Positions 10,760 to 20,183 of a stretch of 64,000 nucleotides of DNA are shown here, one piece after another; within the stretch, counting starts at the first letter, position 1; the number at the start of each line of letters is the position of its first letter. Origin of the DNA: Aureobasidium sp. EXF-3400 (lineage: Eukaryota > Ascomycota > Dothideomycetes > Dothideales > Saccotheciaceae); the NCBI GenBank assembly GCA_024195585.1, contig SWBL01000009.1, positions 1 to 64,000 of the forward strand, read 5' to 3'. Under the pieces are notes generated by a model, which saw only the letters and a program-made list of their open reading frames with translations, ran no database searches and was not told the origin of the DNA. The translations under genes and the position numbers were made by a program.

Positions 10760-11941
10760 ATGGCCGTCGCACGATCTCTTCGCCGGACCAATCCCATCAC
10801 CCTGGTGTTGGCCGGTCTCTTGACATTTGGCTTCCTCATCTTCATCTTCTCTTCGACCGACGCTGGCCCAGCACTACATGTCCCAGGTGCCCGACAGCTC
10901 CTCAAGTCCAAAGATGCCGCCTCCAATGCTCTCTCTCCACCTTCGCTCCCATTCTTCAAGTCGAACCTCAAGGCCGGCGAAAAGGCCCCTCCTCCGCCAG
11001 TTGTCCACTACCACATGAACAACGTCACAAATACCCCAGACCCCGTCGGCAACCGTGAGAGCGTCCTCATCCTCACTCCTCTCGCCCGCTTCTACGAAGA
11101 GTACTGGACCAACCTTGTCGCTCTTTCATACCCCCACGATCTGATCAGCTTGGGCTTCATCATCCCCAAGGGCCGTGAGGGCAATGCAGCAACCGCTCAG
11201 CTCCAAGAACAAATCGCCAGGACCCAAGCAGGCAACAAGCGCTTTGCTTCCATCACCATACTCCGTCAAGAAGACGAACCCCCTCTTCAGAGCCAGTCGG
11301 AACATGACCGTCATGCCATGTCCGCACAGAAAGAGCGCCGCGCCGCAATGTCGCGCGCAAGAAACGCCCTCCTTTTCACAACACTTGGCCCCACCACCTC
11401 TTGGGTCCTTTGGCTCGACTCGGACATTGTCGAGACTCCCCACTCGCTGATCCAAGATCTGGCAGCTTTCGACAAGCCCATCATTGTTCCCAACTGCTTC
11501 CAACGTTTCTACGACAAGGAAAAGGGTGCCATGGACGTCAGGCCTTATGATTTCAACAGCTGGATTGACAGCAACACTGCACAAAACCTGGCCTCCAAGA
11601 TGGGGCCTGACGAGATTTTGCTCGAGGGCTATGCCGAAATGGCAACATATAGAAGTTTGATGGCATACATGAGCCGTACGTTCTTCTTCTCACGCAGTAC
11701 AGAAAGCTTGCTAACTCGTTTCACAGACCCAGGTGGCAACCCCAAGGACATTGTCAACTTGGACGGTGTCGGCGGAACAGCATTGCTCGTCAAGGGAGAT
11801 GTCCACAGAGATGGCGCCATGTTCCCGCCATTCCCATTCTACCATCTCATCGAGACGGAAGGATTCGCAAAGATGGCCAAACGTCTGGGATGGAGCAGTT
11901 GGGGTGTGCCCAACTATTTCGTATACCATTACAACGAGTAA
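10760..11941 (+). CDS. ANP1/MNN9/VAN1-family mannan polymerase subunit
   Basis: Proteins of this family form the Golgi M-Pol complexes that extend the alpha-1,6-mannose backbone of N-glycans. Residues 1-30 give a short basic tail and one membrane anchor (PITLVLAGLLTFGFLIFIF), the type II Golgi layout. The catalytic domain shows SVLILTPLARFYEEYW, RARNALLFTTL, the metal-binding region WVLWLDSDIVETP, and near the end the conserved NLDGVGGTALLVKGDVHRDGA region and the motif GVPNYFVYHYNE. I place a 51-nt intron at 11676-11726 (GTACGT donor, GCTAAC branch, TCACAG acceptor). It is a multiple of three and free of in-frame stops, so the unspliced frame is also open; splicing removes a segment out of line with the family and gives 376 residues. 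ANP1 is a better fit than MNN9 by overall look, but the paralogue is not certain. GDP-mannose pyrophosphorylase follows directly. Confidence 0.9.
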   Translation: MAVARSLRRTNPITLVLAGLLTFGFLIFIFSSTDAGPALHVPGARQLLKSKDAASNALSPPSLPFFKSNLKAGEKAPPPPVVHYHMNNVTNTPDPVGNRESVLILTPLARFYEEYWTNLVALSYPHDLISLGFIIPKGREGNAATAQLQEQIARTQAGNKRFASITILRQEDEPPLQSQSEHDRHAMSAQKERRAAMSRARNALLFTTLGPTTSWVLWLDSDIVETPHSLIQDLAAFDKPIIVPNCFQRFYDKEKGAMDVRPYDFNSWIDSNTAQNLASKMGPDEILLEGYAEMATYRSLMAYMSRTFFFSRSTESLLTRFTDPGGNPKDIVNLDGVGGTALLVKGDVHRDGAMFPPFPFYHLIETEGFAKMAKRLGWSSWGVPNYFVYHYNE

Positions 11942-12515
11942 AGTGCATGATTGTGGAAAGTAAGAAGATATAAGGATGAAATTCGCATATTGTCGGGCGC
12001 GGCGTTGAAGGCGCATAGTTACAAACAGGGGTGCTACAATGCTACATACAGATTTAGACAGGTCGGCATGTTCGAGTCGGACGAGTTGCAGACAGACGAT
12101 TTCATGAACAAGTGTCTCAACTGCAAGCACGCGGTGTAACCAATAGACAATTTTCTTTCAGCTGAGTGTGCAAGCGTAAAGGGGCTTTCCAGTGTTCGTG
12201 TCATCAGGAGAGGGCTCGTCGCTGGTGGCCGTTATGTGTTAATATTAGCAGCAAGGGAGTCTAGTATAATCAGGGGACTCGGGCTGCCAAGCGGTCGGGA
12301 TGCAGCCCCCCTTGATGCTTCTTGACACGGCCACGCTGTTCACAGTTAAAGTGGCCTGTAGCCAGTTGCCGTCGTCAGCCCCTCCCTCGCAATCCTTCCA
12401 TCATCCTTGTCTTTTGTAATTCTTTCCTTCATTCGCTTCGACAACTCGACTGCTGTCAAAAGATTCTTGCTACACTTTTACTTTAATCAACCACCCCCTC
12501 CACACTTAATCCATC
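11942..12515. other. intergenic, includes a possible extra 3' exon and the mpg1-type promoter
   Basis: The first 200 nt are open in one frame up to a TAA at 12139 and could be an alternative last exon of the mannosyltransferase (see findings). The last 100 nt are strongly pyrimidine-rich (12370-12510), typical of highly expressed fungal promoters, and lead into the short first exon of the next gene. Confidence 0.45.
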
Positions 12516-13781
12516 ATGAAGGGTAAGCGGCCGCCGACCTCCCCTCAATGCTTCCCGCCGTAGACTGACAATGATATACAGCTCTCATTCTTGTCGGCGG
12601 TTTCGGTACCCGTCTGCGCCCTCTTACCCTCACTCTCCCCAAACCGCTGGTCGAGTTTGCCAACAAGCCCATGATTGAGCACCAGGTCGCTGCCCTTGCT
12701 GCCGCCGGTGTCACAAACATTGTCCTCGCCGTCAACTACCGCCCTGAGATCATGACTGCTGCTCTCGCAAAGGTACGAAGCTTGTCCCACAAAACTGCTC
12801 AATGCCCAACTCTGACACGCATTCACAGTACGAGCAACAATACAACGTCAAGATCGATTTCTCAGTCGAGACCGAGCCCCTGGGCACCGCCGGTCCCCTA
12901 AAGCTTGCTGAGAAGATTCTCGGCAAGGACGACTCTCCCTTCTTCGTCCTGAACTCAGACGTCATCTGCGACTACCCCTTCAAGCAATTGGCCGACTTCC
13001 ACAAGGCTCACGGCGACGAGGGTACCATCATTGTCACAAAGGTCGAGGAGCCCTCAAAGTACGGTGTCGTTGTCCACAAGCCCAACCACGCCTCGCGCAT
13101 CGACCGCTTCGTCGAGAAGCCCATCGAGTTCGTTGGTAACCGCATCAACGCCGGTATCTACATCCTCAACCCCAGCGTGCTCAAGCGCATCGAGCTCCGT
13201 CCTACTTCCATCGAGCAAGAGACTTTCCCCTCCATGACCAAGGATGGACAACTCCACTCGTTCGATCTCGAGGGCTTCTGGATGGATGTTGGTCAGCCCA
13301 AGGATTTCCTTTCAGGTACCTGCCTGTACCTTTCTTCTCTCACAAAGAAGGGCAGCAAGGAGCTCACATCCACCTCCGAGTCATATGTTCACGGCGGAAA
13401 CGTCTTGATCGACCCCTCAGCAAAGATTGGAAACAACTGCAAGATCGGTCCCAACGTCGTTATTGGCCCCAACTGTGTCATTGGTGATGGTGTTAGACTG
13501 CAACGCTGTGTCCTTCTGTCCAACTCCAAGGTCAAGGAGCATGCCTGGATCAAGAGCACAATCGTTGGCTGGAACAGCGTTGTCGGTCGCTGGGCACGTC
13601 TTGAGAACATTTGTGTTCTTGGTGACGATGTCACTGTCGGCGATGAGATCTACGTCAACGGTGGAAGGTATGCATTTGTCTCTGACTCTCTGTCTAACGT
13701 ACAACAACTAACACACTTCCCAGTGTCCTCCCTCACAAGACCATCAAGGCCAACGTCGACACTCCCTCGATTATCATGTAA
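12516..13781 (+). CDS. mannose-1-phosphate guanylyltransferase (GDP-mannose pyrophosphorylase)
   Basis: The enzyme makes GDP-mannose from mannose 1-phosphate and GTP in the cytosol, supplying protein mannosylation, GPI anchors and cell-wall mannan. Exons are 12516-12522, 12582-12772, 12829-13667 and 13724-13781, giving 364 residues, the family length. Exon 1 is only 7 nt and joins to give [18 protein letters not shown], the nucleotidyltransferase signature with the GG-GTRLRPL loop. [29 protein letters not shown] and [12 protein letters not shown] are active-site segments of the family. The C-terminal third is a left-handed beta-helix with hexapeptide repeats ([20 protein letters not shown]). 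The protein ends in DTPSIIM, as in yeast Psa1. Introns have good signals. This is the homologue of yeast PSA1/VIG9 and Aspergillus SrbA-type or mpg1 genes. The upstream neighbour uses its product. Confidence 0.97.
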
Positions 13782-14639
13782 AGACGCCCATCTGCTTTAC
13801 CAAGTACAACGGAGTTTTGGGAATATGATTTTTTTCATGATGAGAAAAGAGAAAAAAGCGCTATTGCATACGAAGACAGATACAAATCTTCTCTACTGGG
13901 ACAGGAGGGTATGTGGTTGTTACCCACGACTGGCGTTTTTCTACAAGCTACTTTTCGTATCTTGGGTTTTTTCTCTTTTCTGATACGAGGAGATTGGAGT
14001 CTGCGACCGAAAGTTGTTTTTACTCCGGTGCTTGCACTCTGTGGCCTTTGTTTCATTGCATATATTCAATGTACATCTGCTTCTCCTTTCTGCTTTTGAA
14101 TCTCCCTTCGTGCTGCTGTTATGACCTTGGTGGTCGAGTTTGGACCCTTGCGCGAGTATGTCTTGGCAGGGGTTTGCGTCTTGAGCTCGTCTTGTTCCAT
14201 TCTCCGTCTCCTAAAATTGAGCGTCAAGGTGTCCGATCGCAAGACATTGAGAATGCTTGTAGATGATCATTCACATGCCTTCGCTGCTGTAAGTGTCGGT
14301 TGCTCATATGCTCTCGGACTTGAACATCGTGTGCCAAGAACGGACTCGTGATGTTCAAACGGTCCAGGAGAGCCGTTGCTACTACCCAAACCCTTTATAC
14401 CAGAGACGAGAAGAATAGGAGAAGCCGATCTTGTAACCTTCATGTCTAAGATATGGCAATTTTTTCTAATTTGGTCACCTCTTTGCAATCCACGTCACTT
14501 TTTGCAAAATAATCTTGACATCGTTACTTGCTGCTTACAATACTTGCTCTGCTCAACTTTTGGCCTGGTTATCGATTTTGCTGCTGGACTTGCATTTTCC
14601 GGGACCTGGCTGCTGGATTACCTCTCACAACACAGGAAA
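13782..14639. other. intergenic stretch between two plus-strand genes
   Basis: Contains the 3' flank of the pyrophosphorylase gene, with T-rich tracts near 13820-14000, and the upstream region of the next gene. The frame of the next gene is open upstream to 14376, but I prefer its internal Met. No other element is clear. Confidence 0.45.
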
Positions 14640-16109
14640 ATGCTTTATACCACTATACTCAGCTGGACAGCACTCCTCCCCCTCAGTACCGCTCTCAGCA
14701 TATCATCACACCTCGCCACAGAAACAGCATTGCAATGTTCAACCTTCTACTCCACCTCTTCTCCCTCTTCCCTCACCACCACCACAGCTTCCTCCCACCA
14801 AACCATCGAGTTATCTCCAGTGATTTTACACAACTACACCACTTCAACAATCACTTACACTCCAAAGCCTTTTGAAACATTGTTCAGTGTGTTAGCTACG
14901 AAAACCAAGACAGTGGAGAGAGAAGCGGTGAATGGGACTTTGCAAGTGGAAGTTACGAAATTTGGAACCAGTACGTTTTGGAATCATGTTACTGTTACCA
15001 AAACAGTGACGAAGCAGAGGTTTTTGACGAGTAGGACTACGAAATGGGTTGAGGCGCCTACAGGGTTTGTGGGTGTGAGGGATGGTTCTGCAGCAGTGAA
15101 GAACTCGAAAAAAGACTCTCAAAAGTCCCCCAGCAGCACCGGAAAGGCAAAGCAGGCACAGTTACAGAAACCTACGAAAGGTAAATTTGCTGTGGCTGTG
15201 GAGTGTGTGCAGCAATTGCGCATTCATACTACAGAGACTTTGCTACTTACTGCGAGAAACACGGCGACGGTAACTGCAAAGCAAGAGACGATATTCAAAA
15301 ATCGGACTGTTTATGGGACTGTGACGAGTACTATTCTCGCTCTTTCCAGCAGTAACACTACTTCTATACCCTCCGTCTCTGGCTCTGGCTCCGTCTCCGT
15401 CTCTGGCTCTGGCGTTTCTTCCACCACATCTACATCTTCAAGCGCCAAACTGGACCAAGGACACTCTATACCAACCCCACTCTCACCCACACCCTCACCC
15501 TCGGTCCTACCTCTACCCCAGACTCTAACAGAGATAACAACAAACACCACAACCATAACAAAAACACCCTACACAATTTCCTTCACCTGGACCTCTACTT
15601 CCACATCCACTTCTACTCAAATCCTTCACGCCACCACTACGATAACTTCATATGCAGCTTGTGCGAGTGGAAATTTGCTTTCTCAGACTTCTAATAATCA
15701 ACGCATCAACGGTGTTTCCTTCTTTGACGAGGAGGGAGAAGGTAGTATGGCAGGAAGGGATGTGCAGGTGGAGGAAGTAGAGACGAGTACAGCAAGTAGG
15801 TGTTGTGAAGAATGTATACAGCACCAGTATTGTTTGTGGAGTATTTATGAAGCTAGTGGTGAGAGGCAAGGAAGTTGTTATCTTACGCTCCTAAACACCA
15901 CCGACTTAGACACCAAGAGAGGGAAGGAGGGAGGAACAGTAAATCAAAAAGATGAGCAAGGCAAAGGGACAGCAGAGGCAATGGAGGAGAAACAAGCAGA
16001 GACTTGCAGCACACAGCAGCAAAAAGGAACATTTGGGTATACCCCTGCAAATGGAGAGGTTAGGTATGTGGTTAGTAACGGGCTTTGCGGTTTACTTATA
16101 GAAGCATAG
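14640..16109 (+). CDS. secreted Thr/Ser-rich protein with C-terminal PAN-like Cys cluster
   Basis: I chose the Met at 14640 because it opens a clear signal peptide (MLYTTILSWTALLPLSTALS); the frame is open further upstream but that segment is not protein-like in composition. The product is 489 residues. It is rich in Thr and Ser with repeated short TVTKTVTK and TTTITK patterns, typical of heavily O-mannosylated fungal wall proteins. A run of SVSGSGSVSVSGSG is low complexity. Residues of about 385-440 carry the cluster ASRCCEECIQHQYCLWSIY with later Cys residues, resembling a PAN/apple-type fold that binds protein or carbohydrate. The protein has no clear GPI signal. Function is unknown; wall or extracellular matrix location is an inference. 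Confidence 0.75.
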   Translation: MLYTTILSWTALLPLSTALSISSHLATETALQCSTFYSTSSPSSLTTTTASSHQTIELSPVILHNYTTSTITYTPKPFETLFSVLATKTKTVEREAVNGTLQVEVTKFGTSTFWNHVTVTKTVTKQRFLTSRTTKWVEAPTGFVGVRDGSAAVKNSKKDSQKSPSSTGKAKQAQLQKPTKGKFAVAVECVQQLRIHTTETLLLTARNTATVTAKQETIFKNRTVYGTVTSTILALSSSNTTSIPSVSGSGSVSVSGSGVSSTTSTSSSAKLDQGHSIPTPLSPTPSPSVLPLPQTLTEITTNTTTITKTPYTISFTWTSTSTSTSTQILHATTTITSYAACASGNLLSQTSNNQRINGVSFFDEEGEGSMAGRDVQVEEVETSTASRCCEECIQHQYCLWSIYEASGERQGSCYLTLLNTTDLDTKRGKEGGTVNQKDEQGKGTAEAMEEKQAETCSTQQQKGTFGYTPANGEVRYVVSNGLCGLLIEA

Positions 16110-16683
16110 AGAAAACATCTCTTATATGATTAATTCACACACACCTATCATCCTCTTCTCAACTACTCTCCTCTATTCGAATCTGTGTTCCGGGAAGTGT
16201 TGCAGTGGTCTTTGGTTTGTAGCCAGAATTGTGTCGTTCCATTATATTCTGGACACTTAGACACGCAACCTATAGATAAGAAGAGTAAACAGATTTCAAT
16301 GTTAGTGTATCTCAGTAAGTTTGTATGTCTTGCTATACCTAAGTGAGATACAATATGAACATCATACGTTAATTGAAGTGTGTGATGTTAGAATAATGTG
16401 ATTACTGTTCCATTCCATCTTTGTTGAACCTGTAGTATATATCCATCTCTTTTCAGTCAACGATGCCAAAACAAATGTTTGAGCAAGGAGAAAACCCATA
16501 AGAAAGAGTTTGACTGTGATGATAACATCAGTCATTAAATTGAATGATGAGAGTAAAATTGCATCATTGATGAGAAGTCATGATTGCTTGGTTTCAGCGG
16601 TCGATTATGGATGAGTGCTTACACCTCCAATACATACACAACAAGCAAGCCAAAACAGCTAATCACCCCAAACCCAACATCTC
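16110..16683. other. intergenic stretch between convergent genes
   Basis: AT-rich convergent 3' flanks. I see no gene, repeat or structural RNA signal. Confidence 0.5.
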
Positions 16684-17634
16684 CTACTCCTCCAAACTCC
16701 TCTTAAAATCCCACACCGCATCCACAAACCTCTCATCCCTTTTAAACCCCAATCCCATCGCTTTACTAACATCAAATCTAATCGGCCAACTATCCAACAT
16801 TTCCTTGATTTCTCTGCTTGGTTGCTCTCTCTTGACCAATGCCACTGCCTCTTTTCCTCCTACTTCTTCCAAAGCATCCATCATTTCTTTAACATTCGCT
16901 GTTATACCAGGGAGATTAATTTGTCGTGTATGAGATGGCAAAACATCTCGTTGCAACGTCAGTACATGCAAGAGGTTAGCGACTAAGATGCGGGGTGAAC
17001 ATAACCAAGCTTCAAAGGTATCGTCGCAAGGCAATGTCGACTCCAACCCCTGCAAGGGCTCTCTGAAAATGCCAGACATCCAACTACTAGCCGCCTGCGT
17101 CGGTTTCCCCGGTCTCACACTAATAGTCGGAAACCTGAGCGTGTAACCCTCCACAAAACCCCGGCGAGAAAAATCATTGATCGCGTATTCAATCATTGAT
17201 TTTTGTGTTCCGTAGCTTGAGGAAGGTGTAGGTAGTGTTGCCTCACTCGGCCATTGAGGCAGAGGTTGTCCATAAATAGCAGTTGAAGATGCATAAACAA
17301 CCTTCACCCCCGCACACTTCTTCCTCAGTACTTCCAGTAACTTCAACGTCGAGTGCAAGTTGACTTTATACCCCAAGTCGAAATCGGCTTCGCTGCCTGC
17401 AGACATGATACCGTGGAATATATATATGGCATCGAGATCTGAAGGAATGACTGAGGCAGAGTCGGTAGAGAGATCGGCTTTGATGCATTTTGCATTTGAG
17501 GATTTCGATGACGCCTTGGTAGGAACTGGGGGTGAGAAAATATCGATGAGAAGGACATTGTGGTCGGCGAGAAGGAGGTGTTCAGCCAGGAGTTGGCCTA
17601 CGAAGCCGCCGGCGCCTGTAATTGCGATTTTCAT
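16684..17634 (-). CDS. NAD-dependent epimerase/dehydrogenase, D-erythronate dehydrogenase (DenD)-like
   Basis: An extended short-chain dehydrogenase of 316 residues. The Rossmann nucleotide site is at the very N-terminus (MKIAITGAGGFVGQLLAEHL), and an acidic residue at the end of beta-2 (LLIDIF) indicates NAD preference. The catalytic Ser-Tyr-Lys set is visible as YASSTAIYG and SYGTQKSMIEYAI. The segment RFPTISVRPGKPTQAASSWMSG resembles the bacterial DenD D-erythronate dehydrogenase subgroup as I remember it, which oxidises C4 sugar acids. The substrate is therefore an inference, and related fungal nucleoside-sugar epimerases remain possible. There are no introns and no linked kinase or isomerase, so the bacterial four-carbon acid pathway context is missing here. 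Confidence 0.8.
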   Translation of the reverse strand: MKIAITGAGGFVGQLLAEHLLLADHNVLLIDIFSPPVPTKASSKSSNAKCIKADLSTDSASVIPSDLDAIYIFHGIMSAGSEADFDLGYKVNLHSTLKLLEVLRKKCAGVKVVYASSTAIYGQPLPQWPSEATLPTPSSSYGTQKSMIEYAINDFSRRGFVEGYTLRFPTISVRPGKPTQAASSWMSGIFREPLQGLESTLPCDDTFEAWLCSPRILVANLLHVLTLQRDVLPSHTRQINLPGITANVKEMMDALEEVGGKEAVALVKREQPSREIKEMLDSWPIRFDVSKAMGLGFKRDERFVDAVWDFKRSLEE

Positions 17635-18083
17635 GGTTGGAGTAGAGGTTGTTCAGAAAATGGTGATGTAGGAGCAAAGGTGAGGTAGGTTTCCAGACAC
17701 TTGTATTGAAGAGGAAGAGGAGAACCCGTGGTCATATATATGAGGCTCTTCCTCCCCCGGGTATGGGTATGGGTGTCTAAAGGCGGGGTGGTGGGGCACG
17801 AGGTACTCTCGGAAAGAAGGCCGAGAGTGAGCGGAACAATTCTATCGCGAGCTGAAACGATTTCCGCCGTCGGAAAACACACAAGCAATTCTTCAAAGTG
17901 GCTGTCATGACTTGGGACATGACCCGTCCTGTGGGTGAGTGTGGGAGCTCGACTGAAGGTTTTGACAAGTTTGATAGAGGCATTTCATCAATGGTATTCG
18001 CTAACAAAGCTAGATATGGACAATTGTGCTTCTTCCAAACACCCAGTACATCATTCTTCCACACACATGACTCATAAGCACAT
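17635..18083. other. intergenic stretch between two minus-strand genes
   Basis: This 449-nt stretch holds the upstream region of the DenD-like gene and the 3' flank of fructose bisphosphatase. A GGGTATGGGTATGGG run lies at 17758-17772. No gene is supported. Confidence 0.45.
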
Positions 18084-19246
18084 CTATTGCTTGTGCTTAT
18101 TGTGGATGTCAATGACCTTTTGCACCTCCTCGTACGAGCCCATGAAGATTCCAGACTTGTCGTGGATTGACTCGGGGACGACCTCGATCATACGGTCCAT
18201 TTTGCTGTTGACTGCTTGACCACCGGCTGTGATAATGTGTTAGCTTGTGTAATGGTTGATGAGAATGACAATCTTGCTTACCTTGTTCAAAGACCATGGC
18301 CATGGGAGCACACTCGTAGAGAATACGCAGCTTGCCCTTGGGAGACTTCTTGTCGGCGGGGTAGGCAAAGATACCGCCGTAGAGAAGAGTTCTGTAGGCA
18401 TCGGCAACCATGCTACCGATATATCTCGCACTGTAAGGCTTGCCGCCCTCCTTCTCGGGCACCTTCATGGAGTTGCACCATTCCTTGACGGGGTCAGACC
18501 ACCACAGAGAGTTACCCTCGTTGACCGAATAGATGGAACGCTTTGTGGGCATCTTCATGTTGGGGTGGGTGAGGATAAATTCACCAAGGGCAGCGTCCAT
18601 GGTGAAGCCGTTGACGGGGCCGTCCTTCATGGTCAGAACGAGTTCTGAAGAGGCACCGTACATTGTGAAGCCAGCAGCAACCATATCGGTACCAGGACGG
18701 AGGAGATCCTCCTTGGTACCCTGGGCACCCTCAGCGAGCTTGTAGATACCAAAGATAGTTCCGACCGAAACACCAGCGTCCAAGTTGGAAGAACCGTCGA
18801 TGGGGTCGCAAGCAACAGCGTAGCGGGCGTTCGGGTGCTCATCAAAGATGATTGGGTCTTCCTCTTCCTCGGACACCAAGATGCGCACGCGACCTGAGGA
18901 TCTCATGGCGGAAATGAAAATGTCGTTGCCGATAACATCGAGCTTCTTCTGGTCGTCGCCGGTCGAGTTTGCCGAGCCAGCAAGACCCGAGAGGTTGATC
19001 AGCGACGCACGGCGGATGTAGTAGGCAATTGACTTGAAAGCGAATTGCAGCGAGTGGCAGAGAAGGCTGTGTAACTTGTCAGCACGGCAATGTCACACGA
19101 TTGACTCGTCCAACATACGTAAAGTCACCGGTTGCTTCCTTGTGTTTTGTCTGCTCCTCGGTGAGGAATCTGGTGAGAGTGATGATCTCGGTGTTGATGG
19201 CTTCCGAACCACCAGGGCCGGAGTGAGCCTCGTTGTGCGAAGACAT
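18084..19246 (-). CDS. FBP1: fructose-1,6-bisphosphatase
   Basis: FBP1 hydrolyses fructose 1,6-bisphosphate to fructose 6-phosphate, the committed gluconeogenic step in the cytosol. Exons are 19246-19119, 19066-18282 and 18226-18084, giving 351 residues, as expected. Visible family features are DVIGNDIFISAMRSSG, the EEEEDPII acidic loop, the metal site CDPIDGSSNLDAG, and the C-terminal active-site segment KLRILYECAPMAMVFEQAGG, which is completed only after joining exons 2 and 3. The N-terminus begins MSSHNEAHSGPGG; in yeast the enzyme is degraded on glucose from an N-terminal degron, but no Pro-first start is seen here. A GTGGGG hexamer at 19316-19321 upstream fits the CreA consensus SYGGRG, which could mediate glucose repression but is short enough to be chance. 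Confidence 0.97.
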
Positions 19247-20183
19247 TGCTGGATCTGAAGTGTCGGCTTGGTTGAAATGTGCGGGAGATGAAGCTTGAGC
19301 TGCGGGATAGCTTTGGTGGGGTGTGAGGGGTATCAATGGGATGTGTGACAAAAAGAGGTATGGAGAGGAGAGAAAGGAGGAGGGATTCGAAACAGCAGCA
19401 GCGACGACTAAAAGAGATCTGACTGTTCAACAAGACTAAGCACTCTGTTAAGTGCGGGCAACGTCACAGAAAGGATGTTTTGGTCGGTGTTGCGGAGCTC
19501 AAAACGTCAGATGTGGAGAAGAAACAGGACGATCTTGCTTGTTGACTCGGTCGCAATCGTTTGAGCTGGCAGTCTTTCAATGTCGTGTTATTGCATCTTG
19601 TATGGGCGCGACAGCAAGACCCTAGACCTTTGTACGATTTCAATTGCCGAGGTCATGATCTCGGCGCAAGTGAAGATAACTCACGCGGACAAAATGCCGC
19701 CCATCGGGTCGTGGATGCGGTTGATGAGGGGCAGAAGCACCAACGTGGAGACGACTATTTCTCCGTAATCTCTCCGGCTTCGCCCGCGTCATTTCACTCA
19801 TCACCAAACCATTCCGATCCTCCACGACCTATGCCATCCTTCTCCCCAGTCTTCAGCCTCCAGATCAACTCCGGGTAAATCTACTTCCTGAACGTCCTGG
19901 CATGTGAATGAGATCCGGCTGCTCTTATGACTGTCTGTGCACTACTATAAAGTCTGTCCGGGCTGTACAGCATCCACCTCCTTTATTCTTACTGCAAGCA
20001 AATGCCGACATGATAACAGTTGTGTAAACATACGGGTTATCGGGTACTGAAGCCTCTGACCGGGTGAATTGATGAATATATACATTATGCTGGAGTGGTT
20101 CCTCCTCTATGCTTTTTATCTATGATTCTAAGAATATCTGGAACATGACTGCGTGTGAAAAGAAGCAGCAAGAGTTTGACGGT
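19247..20183. promoter_or_regulatory. FBP1 upstream region and GH76 3' flank
   Basis: The part next to 19247 must carry the FBP1 promoter, with a CT-rich leader on the minus strand and one CreA-like hexamer at 19316-19321. The rest shows no gene. Open frames here have no domains. Confidence 0.4.

Noticed and set aside
13668..13983. Read-through C-terminus of the GDP-mannose enzyme beyond 13667
   Set aside because: Splicing at 13668-13723 restores the conserved ending DTPSIIM, so the longer open frame is intron and 3' flank.
14376..14639. N-terminal extension of the Thr/Ser-rich secreted protein
   Set aside because: The upstream part is not signal-like, and the internal Met at 14640 gives a clean signal peptide.
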